DNA of 64,000 bases from Myxococcales bacterium. GTDB taxonomy: Bacteria > Myxococcota_A > Polyangia > Palsa-1104 > JAEUJZ01. Made by a program: the position numbers and the translations under genes. The notes under the pieces were generated by a model. That model ran no database searches, had not been told where the DNA came from, and was given only the letters and a program-made list of their open reading frames with translations. Below are positions 42,616 to 51,156 of this stretch, in pieces. The stretch's first letter is position 1. Every line of letters starts with the position of its first letter. The stretch lies in contig JAEUKA010000068.1 of the NCBI GenBank assembly GCA_016794465.1, positions 1 through 64,000 of the forward strand, in the 5' to 3' direction.

Positions 42616-43104
42616 ATGGCGCAAACTGAACCGCAGACTCACAGCGCAGCTTACGATTCCTTCGACGACTTTTTGCAGGGCGCAATCAAGGACTACGCCG
42701 ACCGAGGCTGGCAGCGTCCCAACTTTGTGGCGCTCCTCATTGCCTCGGGTCAGTCGGCAAGCCTCGCCAAAAACGCACTCTCGACGGGAGACGGCCTCAA
42801 AACGGTCGCGATCGGGACGTTTGGGGTGATGGCGCTCAAGGTCATCCTCACTCGCGTGCTCGCCGGTCCGATCGGGCTGATCTTGACCGGCGTATCAGTG
42901 GCCGGGCTCGTCGCCTTTTTTGTGAGGCACCAGCGCGAGATCGTCAGCAAGACGGCGCGCTTTCGTGAGCTGATCGAGCGCACCCGCGTCACCTTCGACG
43001 AAGCCCAGGCCGGCTATCGCCAAAACCGCATGGACTCGCGCGAGCGCAACCTGATGATCGACGGACTCCTCAAGCGCTTTTTGCGCGAGTGCGACGAGAT
43101 CTAG
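42616..43104 (+). CDS. small membrane protein of unknown function
   Basis: A 162-residue protein not recognised. A soluble N-terminal 70 residues, then a helical membrane region (about 65-100, VAIGTFGVMALKVILTRVLAGPIGLILTGVSVAGLVAFFV) and a basic coiled-coil-like C-terminus (RFRELIERTRVTFDEAQAGYRQNRMDSRERNLMIDGLLKRFLREC). It follows dppF by 10 nt, so it is probably on the same transcript. No catalytic motif seen. Confidence 0.55.
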   Translation: MAQTEPQTHSAAYDSFDDFLQGAIKDYADRGWQRPNFVALLIASGQSASLAKNALSTGDGLKTVAIGTFGVMALKVILTRVLAGPIGLILTGVSVAGLVAFFVRHQREIVSKTARFRELIERTRVTFDEAQAGYRQNRMDSRERNLMIDGLLKRFLRECDEI

Positions 43105-43145
43105 GACCGCCACGGCGGACTTCTCCTCGGCACGAGCGCGCGGCC

Positions 43146-43931
43146 TCAGTCGGGGGGCAAAAATCCACTGTCGCGGAGCAGTCGCCGCCCGTCCGGGGAA
43201 AACAGCAGCTCAGCAAACTCGCTGGCTCTTGCTTCGTCCCCGCCCGTGATCACCGCGAGAGACTGGACGATCGGTGGATGCAGCGAGAGCGGGATCTCGA
43301 CGAAGCGTCCGGAGCGTCCAGCAAGACTGCGCGCGATGATCGCCAGCTCGGTGTTGCCGCTCTCGGCAAACTGCTGCGCTTGACGGACGTTTTCGGCGAA
43401 CACCAGTCGCCTGGCGAGCCCGTCGTAGACTCCCGCTCTCTGCAGCGCCGCCACCGCCGCCTGACCATAGGGCGCGTGCTCGGGATTGGCGACGGCAACT
43501 CGGATGTTCGGTAGCGTCGCCAGCTCGGCCAGGCTCTGCGGCAGCTTCCCCGAGCCAGCCGTCCAGATCGTGAGCCGGCCCCGGGCATAGCTGCGGATCG
43601 ACTCGGTGCGAACCCGGCCTTTTTTGGCCAGTCGCTCGATGTGATCGCCGCTGGCCGATGCAAACAGATCAAACGGAGCCCCATGCTCGATCTGTTTGGC
43701 GAGGCTGCCTGAGGCGGCGAAGCTTAGGACCACCTCGCGACCATGCTGCTTGCGATACAGCGTAGCAAGGGCGGAAAACACCGGCTCAACATCGGCAGCA
43801 GCGGCGATACGAAGCGGTCTTTCGGTCGGATTTTGGGGCTTTTTTGCACACGAACCAAACACAGTCCAACAAAGAGCTAGCACGGCATGGCGACGCGTGG
43901 TCACGACAGTCCCGGCTGCTTTGTCCGACAT
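43146..43931 (-). CDS. molybdate-type ABC transporter substrate-binding lipoprotein (ModA-like)
   Basis: A 261-residue periplasmic-binding protein. A hydrophobic N-terminus ends at lipobox FGSC (residues 25-28). SFAASGSLAKQIEHGAPFDLFASAS and LANPEHAPYGQAA-like VANPEHAPYGQAA are ModA-family motifs for the oxyanion site. ModB and ModC are absent from the window, so its permease must be elsewhere or missing. Molybdate is the usual ligand; tungstate is possible. Confidence 0.85.
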   Translation of the reverse strand: MSDKAAGTVVTTRRHAVLALCWTVFGSCAKKPQNPTERPLRIAAAADVEPVFSALATLYRKQHGREVVLSFAASGSLAKQIEHGAPFDLFASASGDHIERLAKKGRVRTESIRSYARGRLTIWTAGSGKLPQSLAELATLPNIRVAVANPEHAPYGQAAVAALQRAGVYDGLARRLVFAENVRQAQQFAESGNTELAIIARSLAGRSGRFVEIPLSLHPPIVQSLAVITGGDEARASEFAELLFSPDGRRLLRDSGFLPPD

Positions 43932-44003
43932 GTCGGCAGCATCGCAAGGCCCAGGTGATGATTCAAGTCACGACGGCAGAGAACTTGCGTGGACTTCTGC
44001 GTC

Positions 44004-44450
44004 ATGGGTAACTCGGACGACATGAACGGCGACAGCGAAGCCAAGGTGATCCCTGTTTCCGACGAGCCCAGCGCCAAGAGCCACCGCACGGCCGTCGAAG
44101 TAGATGCCGAGCGAGCGAGCGGACTCGACGGAAGGCAGATCTTCTTTTTGTTTGTGGGCAGCGCGGTCTTTGCCTGTCTGGTGTTTGCGATTGGCGTGTT
44201 CGTCGGTCGGCGCATCGAGCGAGGGGCAGCGGCTCAAGCGGCTCAGCAGTCAGCGTCGGACCCGCTGGCCATTCTCGACGAGATTGCCAATGCCGAAGAG
44301 TCGCTGACGTTCCATCGGGTCTTGTCGGGTTCCAGCCCTTCAGCGACGGCTAGACCGGCTCGACCCGCTGCTGCACCCGCCGGGCCCGGTGGAGAGGGTT
44401 CCGCTCGACCCGCCGCCCCAGCCGCCCCAGCCGCCCAGTCTGGTCACTAA
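44004..44450 (+). CDS. membrane protein resembling the N-terminus of SPOR-domain proteins, without the SPOR domain
   Basis: About 148 residues. One membrane helix (about 47-69, IFFLFVGSAVFACLVFAIGVFVG) followed by AILDEIANAEESLTFHRVL, then an Ala/Pro-rich tail. The segment around ESLTFHRVL resembles the N-terminal half of SPOR-domain proteins known from Myxococcota, but no SPOR domain follows. The start is uncertain (ATG 44004 or 44022). Its stop overlaps that of the convergent DUF58 gene by 4 nt (CTAA). Confidence 0.45.
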   Translation: MGNSDDMNGDSEAKVIPVSDEPSAKSHRTAVEVDAERASGLDGRQIFFLFVGSAVFACLVFAIGVFVGRRIERGAAAQAAQQSASDPLAILDEIANAEESLTFHRVLSGSSPSATARPARPAAAPAGPGGEGSARPAAPAAPAAQSGH

Positions 44451-46186
44451 GCGCGATCACTGGCGACGGCGAGGAGGTTGGTGGCTGGCCGACGCTCACC
44501 GACGGAAGACTTGCCGGCTGCGCTGCTGCGACCGTGGCGACGGGACATGATCTGTGCAAGGCCATCCTCGGGACCGACGGCAACGACCTGAAAGCCGAGC
44601 TTCTGGATCTCGCGCTGGGCGGTGGCTTCGGTGCGCTCGGTTTCCCACGAAAAGATGGTGGCGGCCCGCGCACCGACGGGATCGACGAGCAGCGACTTGG
44701 GCAGATAAGCCCGGGCTTCTGGACGAATACAGAGCAGACCGAGCCCGCGCCGTCGACACAGCGACATCGCTTGCAGCAGCCGAGGCTCTTCGAGGGACAG
44801 CCCCAGCAAATCCGAGATCAAGATCAGCTGCGCCCCCGGCATCGCCGCCGCCAGCTCCAGGGACTGCGACAGACCCCGCGCTCGCTCCGTCGAAGATCGC
44901 TGTCCGTAGGGCAGCTCGATGCCACGCTCACGACAGAACAGCCGCAGCAGCTGATCGTCGCTGGGCGGCTGGTTCCCACGCGAAGGATCGGCGCGCAGCA
45001 GTCGCCGCACCGCCTGCACCACCTGGGTTCGCGAGATCCGCTCGCCACTCGGAGCCACCGCAACCTGGGCCCAGGCGGCGGCATCATCGGCGGGCGGCGG
45101 ACCGGGCAGGCGCGTCTCGATCGCCTCTTGCTGACGCAGATAGCGGGCCACCGCCGCGAACAGCTCACCGTCGGTCATCGCCACAAACGATGGCTCTGTG
45201 ACGTGCATCGCCTCGAGCAGCTTTTCGCTCAGTCGGCGTCGCAGCACCGGACCGTCGCCAGGCTTCAGATGTTGATAGACCTCACCGTCAAACGCGATAA
45301 AGCCGACCCGATCGCTGCCTTCGAGCACCGAGCGCGCGTAGCTCAGACACAGCTCCAGCGCGTGATCGAGCTTCCACTGCCCCGGCAGCCCCTCGCGCAT
45401 CGTCACGCCGATATCGAGCACCAGATAGTGGACCCGCAGCGTCTCCCGCTCGAGCTCTTTGACCAGTGGCCGACCCGTCGGTGAGCGCGCCGTCGCCTTC
45501 CACGCGATCAGCTTGTACGGATCGCCGGGGACGTACTCACGCAGCTCGCGCAGATCGCCGCCGAGTCCCCGCTGCCGCAGCGAGTGAACGCCAATCCGCT
45601 GCTCTGACACCCCGACCGGCGAGCGCGCGACATCCAGCACCACCCGAGGCTGCTGCCGAGGCAAGACCTTCAACTTCAGCGCCGACGGAAAATAGGCTTC
45701 GAGCGTATACAGCCCCAGTCGATCCGCCAGTCGCACCGTCGCTCCGTGAATGAACCACTCACCGGCTTGAGCCACCAACAGTGCCAGCTGCGTCGACGAC
45801 TCGCTGTGCGCCGGCAGATCGACCGGCGCGATCTGGTTGCGCGGCAGCACACAGCGCGAGCCAAACAGTCGCAGCTCGCTCACCCGCAGCCGCAGCGGCG
45901 ACAGGTTGCGCAGGGTCAGCTGAACTTCGACGGGACGCTGAGCCACCAGACCTTCACTGGTCGCGGCGCGTGGCAGCCACCACAACAGCTCCAGATGCCG
46001 TCGCCACAGCAGCGACACCCGCAGCGCAAAGCCGACGTACCCAGCACACAGCAGCGACAGCGATGCCATCCCCAGCGCCGAGATCGACCACTGCCCGACC
46101 GCCACCCCGAGGACGAGCAGGACCAGGCCCACCGACAGAAGGTAGCCGCCGTTGGTGTGCAGCGTCGGAAAGCGCCCTCGGGCCAT
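44447..46186 (-). CDS. DUF58-domain membrane protein
   Basis: A 579-residue protein with two N-terminal membrane helices (about 14-55). The DUF58 signature is YVPGDPYKLIAWKATARSPTGRPLVKE (about 224-250), followed by a von Willebrand A-like fold (HYLVLDIGVTMREG, DRVGFIAFDGEVYQHLKPGDG). A long central insert near 340-420 separates parts of the fold. It stands next to a MoxR ATPase, the standard pair in metal-insertion and envelope-maintenance systems. It is the downstream end of a five-gene cluster. Confidence 0.88.
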   Translation of the reverse strand: MARGRFPTLHTNGGYLLSVGLVLLVLGVAVGQWSISALGMASLSLLCAGYVGFALRVSLLWRRHLELLWWLPRAATSEGLVAQRPVEVQLTLRNLSPLRLRVSELRLFGSRCVLPRNQIAPVDLPAHSESSTQLALLVAQAGEWFIHGATVRLADRLGLYTLEAYFPSALKLKVLPRQQPRVVLDVARSPVGVSEQRIGVHSLRQRGLGGDLRELREYVPGDPYKLIAWKATARSPTGRPLVKELERETLRVHYLVLDIGVTMREGLPGQWKLDHALELCLSYARSVLEGSDRVGFIAFDGEVYQHLKPGDGPVLRRRLSEKLLEAMHVTEPSFVAMTDGELFAAVARYLRQQEAIETRLPGPPPADDAAAWAQVAVAPSGERISRTQVVQAVRRLLRADPSRGNQPPSDDQLLRLFCRERGIELPYGQRSSTERARGLSQSLELAAAMPGAQLILISDLLGLSLEEPRLLQAMSLCRRRGLGLLCIRPEARAYLPKSLLVDPVGARAATIFSWETERTEATAQREIQKLGFQVVAVGPEDGLAQIMSRRHGRSSAAGKSSVGERRPATNLLAVASDRA

Positions 46187-46192
46187 CGCGAC

Positions 46193-47194
46193 CTAGCGAC
46201 CTCGCTCAATGGAGGGCTTCGATCGCCGCTGCTCACTCGGACGAACCGCCACCTGGCTGAGCGCTTCTTGGACCACGCTCACCGGCGACACCGCTTCCAT
46301 CTCGGCTTCGGGAATCAGCATCAGTCGGTGGGCCATCACTGGTGGTGCCAGCGCTTTGACATCGTCGGGCAGCACATAGTCTCGACCCAGCATCAGCGCT
46401 CGCGCCCGCGCCGCGTGCAGAAGGGCCAGCGCCGCACGCGGGGACGCCCCAATCGCAACCCGACGGTGACGCCGCGTAAAGTGAATCAAGTCGAGCACGT
46501 AATCGAGCACTTCGTCGTCGAGATGCACCCGACTCGCCATCGCTTGCAGCTCGATGATCGCCTGCGGGGACAGCACCGTGCGCGCCGTCGGACGCGGCTG
46601 CGAGTACGTCCGCAGCATGTGCTTTTCCGCCGCCGGCTCGGGATAGCTCACGTAGAGCTTCATCAAAAAGCGATCGAGCTGCGCCTCGGGAAGCGCGTAA
46701 GTGCCCTCATGCTCGACGGGATTTTGCGTCGCCACGACCATAAACGGCTGCTTGAGCGTCCGCGTCTGCCCTTCCAGCGTCACCTGTCCCTCGGCCATCG
46801 CCTCGAGCAGCGCCGACTGCGTCTTCGGCGGCGCCCGGTTGATCTCGTCCCCGAGGATGATCTGCGCAAAGATCGGCCCCTCGCGCAGCTCGAACGAGCC
46901 TTTCGCCTGATCGAGGATGTACGAGCCAGTAATGTCCGACGGCAGAAGGTCGGGCGTGAACTGGATGCGCTTGAAGTCACAGCCCAAGATCTGCGCAAAC
47001 CCCTTCGCCAGCGTCGTCTTGGCGACGCCAGGCACACCCTCGAGCAAGATGTGACTGCGGCTGAGCAGCCCAATCAGCAGCCCCTGCGTCAGCCCCGGAT
47101 TGCCGATGAAGACCTTCCCGACCTCTTCCATCACGGCCTGACACAGCTCGGCGGCTTGCATCAGGCTCTGGGGATGTATTGCGTTTGCGTCCAT
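46193..47194 (-). CDS. MoxR-family AAA+ ATPase
   Basis: A 333-residue AAA+ chaperone-like ATPase. Walker A LEGVPGVAKTTLAKG, Walker B ILGDEINRAPPKTQSALLEAM, sensor-1 MVVATQNPVEHEGTYALPEAQLDRF. Normal length. MoxR ATPases act with VWA or DUF58 partners to activate or assemble proteins. It is 6 nt from the DUF58 gene and 14 nt from the DUF4350-type gene, so all three share a transcript. Confidence 0.95.
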   Translation of the reverse strand: MDANAIHPQSLMQAAELCQAVMEEVGKVFIGNPGLTQGLLIGLLSRSHILLEGVPGVAKTTLAKGFAQILGCDFKRIQFTPDLLPSDITGSYILDQAKGSFELREGPIFAQIILGDEINRAPPKTQSALLEAMAEGQVTLEGQTRTLKQPFMVVATQNPVEHEGTYALPEAQLDRFLMKLYVSYPEPAAEKHMLRTYSQPRPTARTVLSPQAIIELQAMASRVHLDDEVLDYVLDLIHFTRRHRRVAIGASPRAALALLHAARARALMLGRDYVLPDDVKALAPPVMAHRLMLIPEAEMEAVSPVSVVQEALSQVAVRPSEQRRSKPSIERGR

Positions 47195-47208
47195 CGCCTC
47201 TCGCTTCC

Positions 47209-48549
47209 TCAGCTCTTGTCCGTCCCTAGGCTCGGGTGGTCCAGCTCAGCAAATAGCTCCGTCGCCCACTTGTACCACTCCGCCAGCTTTCGCTCCGAGA
47301 TCTGGGTGCGCAGAAGCTGACCCGGACTGCTCGGCGACTGGCCCTCTCGCAGCGAGCGCAGCCCTTTCCACAGCTTCCACCCCAGCTCTCCCGCCCGCGG
47401 ACTTACCTTCTCGGTCAGCGCCTGTCGCACCTCTTTGGGCTCGATCAGGCTGCCATCGCTCGACGGAGGCAGATACGGCAGCAGCCGCAGCAGCGTCTCT
47501 TCCCGAATCAGCGTCGCGGGATAGATGTAGCCCCACGTCACCTGCCCGGCGCCTCCGGCATAGCGCTGCACCGACGCAAACAACCCCGTATCCGGAGGCC
47601 GCTGCGGCTGAGCAAACGCACTGTCTTGCGGCTGACCCGGCAGCGGCAGGTACTTCAAAAACAGCAGCAGCGACGCGATGCAGAACAGCAGCCCCACCAG
47701 GGTAATGACCTCGGGATCGTCGGGCTTGCCGTGACCTTTGAGCGTCTGCTGAATGTTCAGGTTGGCGCCCCCGAGCGCCCGATTCAGCTTGTCGGGCAGA
47801 TCCTGCCCCGAGTCGCTCGCCGGAGCCCCCATCAGTGCCGCCGGCGGCGTTCCCAGCTGCGCAAACGGCCCATACAGCAGCACCAGCCGATCTTGCTGGA
47901 GCCGACAGATGTCAACGATCAGCTGCGCCGCAAACTCCCGGTTGCCCGGCAGCTCGAGCATGTTGTTGATAAACACACTCGGGTCGGCGATCGCCACCAG
48001 CCGCCCGTGCCCGACGCCAGCCTCCACCACCAGCGCCGCGCCCGGAGCAAACGCATAGGTCGCCGGCAGCCCGCTCACAAAGTATGCCGAGTGATTGGCC
48101 AGTAGCTCGCTCGCCGCCTTGCCCAGCGCCGTCCCCCGCACCGGGGTCGCAATCGGCAGTGACTCGTCCGGTCGATACCACCTCACCCCCGCCGGCCAGC
48201 GACTGCTCTGCCGCCGAATCCCCAGCTTCTCCAGCACCCGCTCCGACTTGCCGTAGTCATCCGCGAGGATCATCCGACCCCCCGCCGTCAAGAACGCCAC
48301 TGCCTTTGTCTCGTCCAGCTCCGACTCGGGATGTAGCAGCAGCAGCACATCTTGCCCATCGAGGCTCGACCAGTCGAGCTGGCGCCGCACCTGAATCGGA
48401 CAGCCCAGATCTTCCGACAGCCGCTTCAGCTCTGACAGCCCGTTCCAGCCCTTGTGACCGACGTGAAAGTCCCGGCCCAGCGACACCGAATCGGTCGGCG
48501 CTCCCGTCGCCAGCATCGCCAAAATAGCCAGCGTAGGCCCGAGCGTCAT
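47209..48549 (-). CDS. DUF4350-type exported membrane protein
   Basis: A 446-residue protein. A signal peptide (LAILAMLATGAPT) precedes a DUF4350-like periplasmic region with a glutamine-amidotransferase-like fold (GQDVLLLLHPESELDETKAVAFLTAGGRMILADDYG). A membrane helix near 288-308 (LVGLLFCIASLLLFLKYLPL) separates a cytoplasmic C-terminus with a helical bundle. Families of this type accompany MoxR and DUF58 genes. Its ATG overlaps the TGA of the upstream 64-residue membrane protein (ATGA). Confidence 0.75.
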   Translation of the reverse strand: MTLGPTLAILAMLATGAPTDSVSLGRDFHVGHKGWNGLSELKRLSEDLGCPIQVRRQLDWSSLDGQDVLLLLHPESELDETKAVAFLTAGGRMILADDYGKSERVLEKLGIRRQSSRWPAGVRWYRPDESLPIATPVRGTALGKAASELLANHSAYFVSGLPATYAFAPGAALVVEAGVGHGRLVAIADPSVFINNMLELPGNREFAAQLIVDICRLQQDRLVLLYGPFAQLGTPPAALMGAPASDSGQDLPDKLNRALGGANLNIQQTLKGHGKPDDPEVITLVGLLFCIASLLLFLKYLPLPGQPQDSAFAQPQRPPDTGLFASVQRYAGGAGQVTWGYIYPATLIREETLLRLLPYLPPSSDGSLIEPKEVRQALTEKVSPRAGELGWKLWKGLRSLREGQSPSSPGQLLRTQISERKLAEWYKWATELFAELDHPSLGTDKS

Positions 48550-48740
48550 GGGTCCCGTTCCGACAGCGACAGCCGGGCCAGCTCGCTCCCCACCCACAGC
48601 GTCGCGATCCCAATCACCGTCAGCATTCCCGCCGCCACGTAGTCGCGCCGCGCCAGGTGACCGATGCACTGCCAAAAGAACACCAAGCTGCTCACCAGCA
48701 GCAGGGCACACAGGATTTGAAAGAAGGGCAGCTTGCGCAT
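48546..48740 (-). CDS. 64-residue membrane protein in the MoxR cluster
   Basis: Two predicted membrane helices (about 8-26, ILCALLLVSSLVFFWQCIG; 36-53, GMLTVIGIATLWVGSEL) with a short C-terminus. Overlaps the DUF4350-type gene by 4 nt and follows the six-helix membrane gene by 24 nt, which argues that it is real. No family recognised. Confidence 0.7.
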   Translation of the reverse strand: MRKLPFFQILCALLLVSSLVFFWQCIGHLARRDYVAAGMLTVIGIATLWVGSELARLSLSERDP

Positions 48741-48764
48741 CGGTCTGGCTCTACCTATCCCCAG

Positions 48765-49544
48765 CTACAAGCCCATGCCAAAGAAAAGCAGCGCGGCCAT
48801 CCCAGCGAGCGCCACCGCCATCGCCACAAACAGCTGGGGCCGGGCCTTGCCGCGTCGTGACGCCTGCCGCAGTCGGCCCAGCTCGCCACGCAGCGCCGCA
48901 TCGTGCCCGATGTGCAGCTTCAGCGGCCGCATCACCCCAAAGTAAAACAGCGACGCCCACAGCATCGTCGCCGCCGCCAGCAGGGTCGCTTGCAGCGCCG
49001 TCACTTTCGCGGGACTCCCGAGCATTCGCAGCAGCTGCCGCACGTTGGGCTTGTGCAGACAGATGGCAAAGAACAGCAGCCCGGGCATCACCACACACAG
49101 CAGCTGCAGCATCGCGTGGGTCGCCGCGCGCCTCCGCAGCTTGCGCGAAGACGGCGGGGCATCGAGCGGCTTCGTTACCCAGCTCGCGACCGGCAGGCGC
49201 AGCGGATCGTCCGGCAGCGACTCTCGGGCCAGCAGGTGGCAGGTTGTCGCCAGATACCCCACAAACACCGACAGCTTCAGCAACACCGCCAGCTGTGGAC
49301 TCAGCCGATCGATCCCGAGCGAGCCCAGCGCATCGGTCAGCGTCAGCAGCATCGGAAAGCCGACCAGCAGCACGACCTGCGCCCACAGGTGACGGCGAAA
49401 CCGCATCCCCAGCAGCAGCAGCAAGCACGGCAGCGGCGAGCTTCCGAGCAGCCAGCGCGGCACCTGGCCCTGGGCAAGCCACAGAGGAACCACCGCTTGC
49501 AGCAGCCACAAATTGATCCCCAGCACCGTCGGTGCAAGCGGCAT
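48765..49544 (-). CDS. multi-spanning membrane protein at the head of the MoxR cluster
   Basis: A 259-residue protein with about six hydrophobic helices, a basic loop (SSRKLRRRAATHAM) and a basic C-terminal segment (RRGKARPQ). Nothing catalytic visible. It is first in the five-gene cluster that runs through the DUF58 gene. Function unknown; it probably forms the membrane part of the assembly. Confidence 0.65.
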   Translation of the reverse strand: MPLAPTVLGINLWLLQAVVPLWLAQGQVPRWLLGSSPLPCLLLLLGMRFRRHLWAQVVLLVGFPMLLTLTDALGSLGIDRLSPQLAVLLKLSVFVGYLATTCHLLARESLPDDPLRLPVASWVTKPLDAPPSSRKLRRRAATHAMLQLLCVVMPGLLFFAICLHKPNVRQLLRMLGSPAKVTALQATLLAAATMLWASLFYFGVMRPLKLHIGHDAALRGELGRLRQASRRGKARPQLFVAMAVALAGMAALLFFGMGL

Positions 49545-49588
49545 CCGCCGATGATATCACAGCGTCCCCTCCGGCAAGCCGACCGCGC

Positions 49589-51052
49589 TCAGTCCGAGCT
49601 GGCGAGCACCTTGCCGGCCAGCGACCGCTCGACCCAGCGACGCCCCAGCAGCAGCCCAACCGGCGAGACACACGCAATGAGCCAGTACAGAAGCCACATC
49701 TGACCGGTGTGCAGCGCGCCTTGCTGCGGACAGTAGTGCGCCAAGAACCAGCCCGAGTACAGGCTCGTGAGCAGCTTGGTCAGAAACCACGGCAGCTGCG
49801 CGACGCCCATGTACAGCCCGGTCTTGCCCGGAGGCGCAATCTCGGCGGCGTACTGCAAAAAGCGCGGCTGCCACAGCGACTCGCCCATCGCACCAATCAG
49901 CATATAGGCCACCAGCGCCGTCGGGCTCGGACCAAACACAAAGAACACCGCCGGCATCGCCATGATCGCCGTCCCCAGGATCATCATCCCGTAGACGCTG
50001 CGGCGCGCGGTCGCCGCCGACAGGATCGGTGTCAGCAGAAACACCAGCAGCGGATTCAGGTTCGAGAACGTCTCGAAGTTCTCGCTCACCCACGGCCAGG
50101 GCCGGTACGCGCGCTCGATGTACTGCGGCAGCGTCAGCCACTGGTGAGCAAACAGCGTCTGCACTGGAATCAGCACCGTGATGAAAAAGCAAAACTTGGC
50201 GTCGGACAGCGGATGCTCCCGCAGCCAGGTCGCAAGTCGCTTGCGCCGGCTGTCTCGATTCGCGACCTCCTGTTTGGCATCGCGCAGTGCCCGCGCAATC
50301 AGCTCAGTTTCCCCGGGCGCCGGCTTGCGCGGCAGGTAGCGAATCATCAGCACCAGCCCCACCGCCGTCAGCACTGCATAAAACCAGAACACGCCGCTGA
50401 TGCCGTTCGGGGGCAAAAAGCGCTGGGTCGTCAGGCGAATGCGCGGCGACAACAGGCCCGACACAAACGCTCCCAGGTTCTGCAGCGCGTAGAGCAGCGC
50501 GTAGCCCATCGGCGCGGTCTTTTCGGTCGAGAACTCTTTGACGGCGGCATAGGTCGCGGGCTGAAACGCGCCGTAGCCAATGATCACAATCGTCATCGCG
50601 ACGAGGTTGCAGATCATCAGCCCATTCCACAGCCCGGTGCCCAGCCCCAGCGACTCCGCCGCCGCCAGCAACGTGCGTCCCACCAGCAGCGTCACCATCG
50701 CCCAGATCAGCGACCGCCGCACGCCCCAGCGGTCACTCGTCGAGCCGAGCAAGAACATCGCAAAGGTAATTCCGCCCGTCAGAAAGCCGGTCAGCAGCCC
50801 CGCCCAGACATCCCCCAGCGCCACATTGCTTGCCAGGTACGTCGCCAGCAGCGTCAGCATCCCCAGGTAGGCGAGCCCGTCGATGAAGTACGGCACAAAC
50901 GTCCCCAGTGACAGCGCCGTGCCGACCTTGGCAATGTCGCGGAACGGCTGCAGCAGCTCGGCGAGGGCGGCGGCAAGCGGGCTTGGCGGGGGCAGCGGAG
51001 CAAGCTCCGGGGTGGGAGAGTCCTCAGTCGAGCGGGCAGACGCAGGCTTCAT
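49589..51052 (-). CDS. MFS-type transporter
   Basis: A 487-residue membrane protein with about twelve helices. GSTSDRWGVRRSL (about 103-115) corresponds to the MFS loop 2-3 motif GxxaDrxGrr. A Pro-rich cytoplasmic N-terminus of about 40 residues. A central loop (ALRDAKQEVANRDSRRKRL) separates the halves. The region FVPYFIDGLAYLGMLTLLATYL resembles POT/NiaP-like families, so a peptide or small solute could be the substrate. It is 44 nt upstream of the MoxR cluster, same strand. Confidence 0.7.
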   Translation of the reverse strand: MKPASARSTEDSPTPELAPLPPPSPLAAALAELLQPFRDIAKVGTALSLGTFVPYFIDGLAYLGMLTLLATYLASNVALGDVWAGLLTGFLTGGITFAMFLLGSTSDRWGVRRSLIWAMVTLLVGRTLLAAAESLGLGTGLWNGLMICNLVAMTIVIIGYGAFQPATYAAVKEFSTEKTAPMGYALLYALQNLGAFVSGLLSPRIRLTTQRFLPPNGISGVFWFYAVLTAVGLVLMIRYLPRKPAPGETELIARALRDAKQEVANRDSRRKRLATWLREHPLSDAKFCFFITVLIPVQTLFAHQWLTLPQYIERAYRPWPWVSENFETFSNLNPLLVFLLTPILSAATARRSVYGMMILGTAIMAMPAVFFVFGPSPTALVAYMLIGAMGESLWQPRFLQYAAEIAPPGKTGLYMGVAQLPWFLTKLLTSLYSGWFLAHYCPQQGALHTGQMWLLYWLIACVSPVGLLLGRRWVERSLAGKVLASSD

Positions 51053-51156
51053 GGCTTCAGCACTCGGCGCGCATTATTCTGCCGAGCGCGTCCATGTGGA
51101 ATCGGAATCTCGGCCCCGAGTACCTTTTGCCCGCCGCGAGTCAGCCGCTGGGTTTG

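Noticed and set aside
47626..50911. Several long rightward frames opposite the MoxR/MFS cluster
   Set aside because: They have Arg, Gln and Pro-rich shadow composition typical of antisense frames in GC-rich DNA; the leftward genes have recognisable motifs and tight operon spacing.
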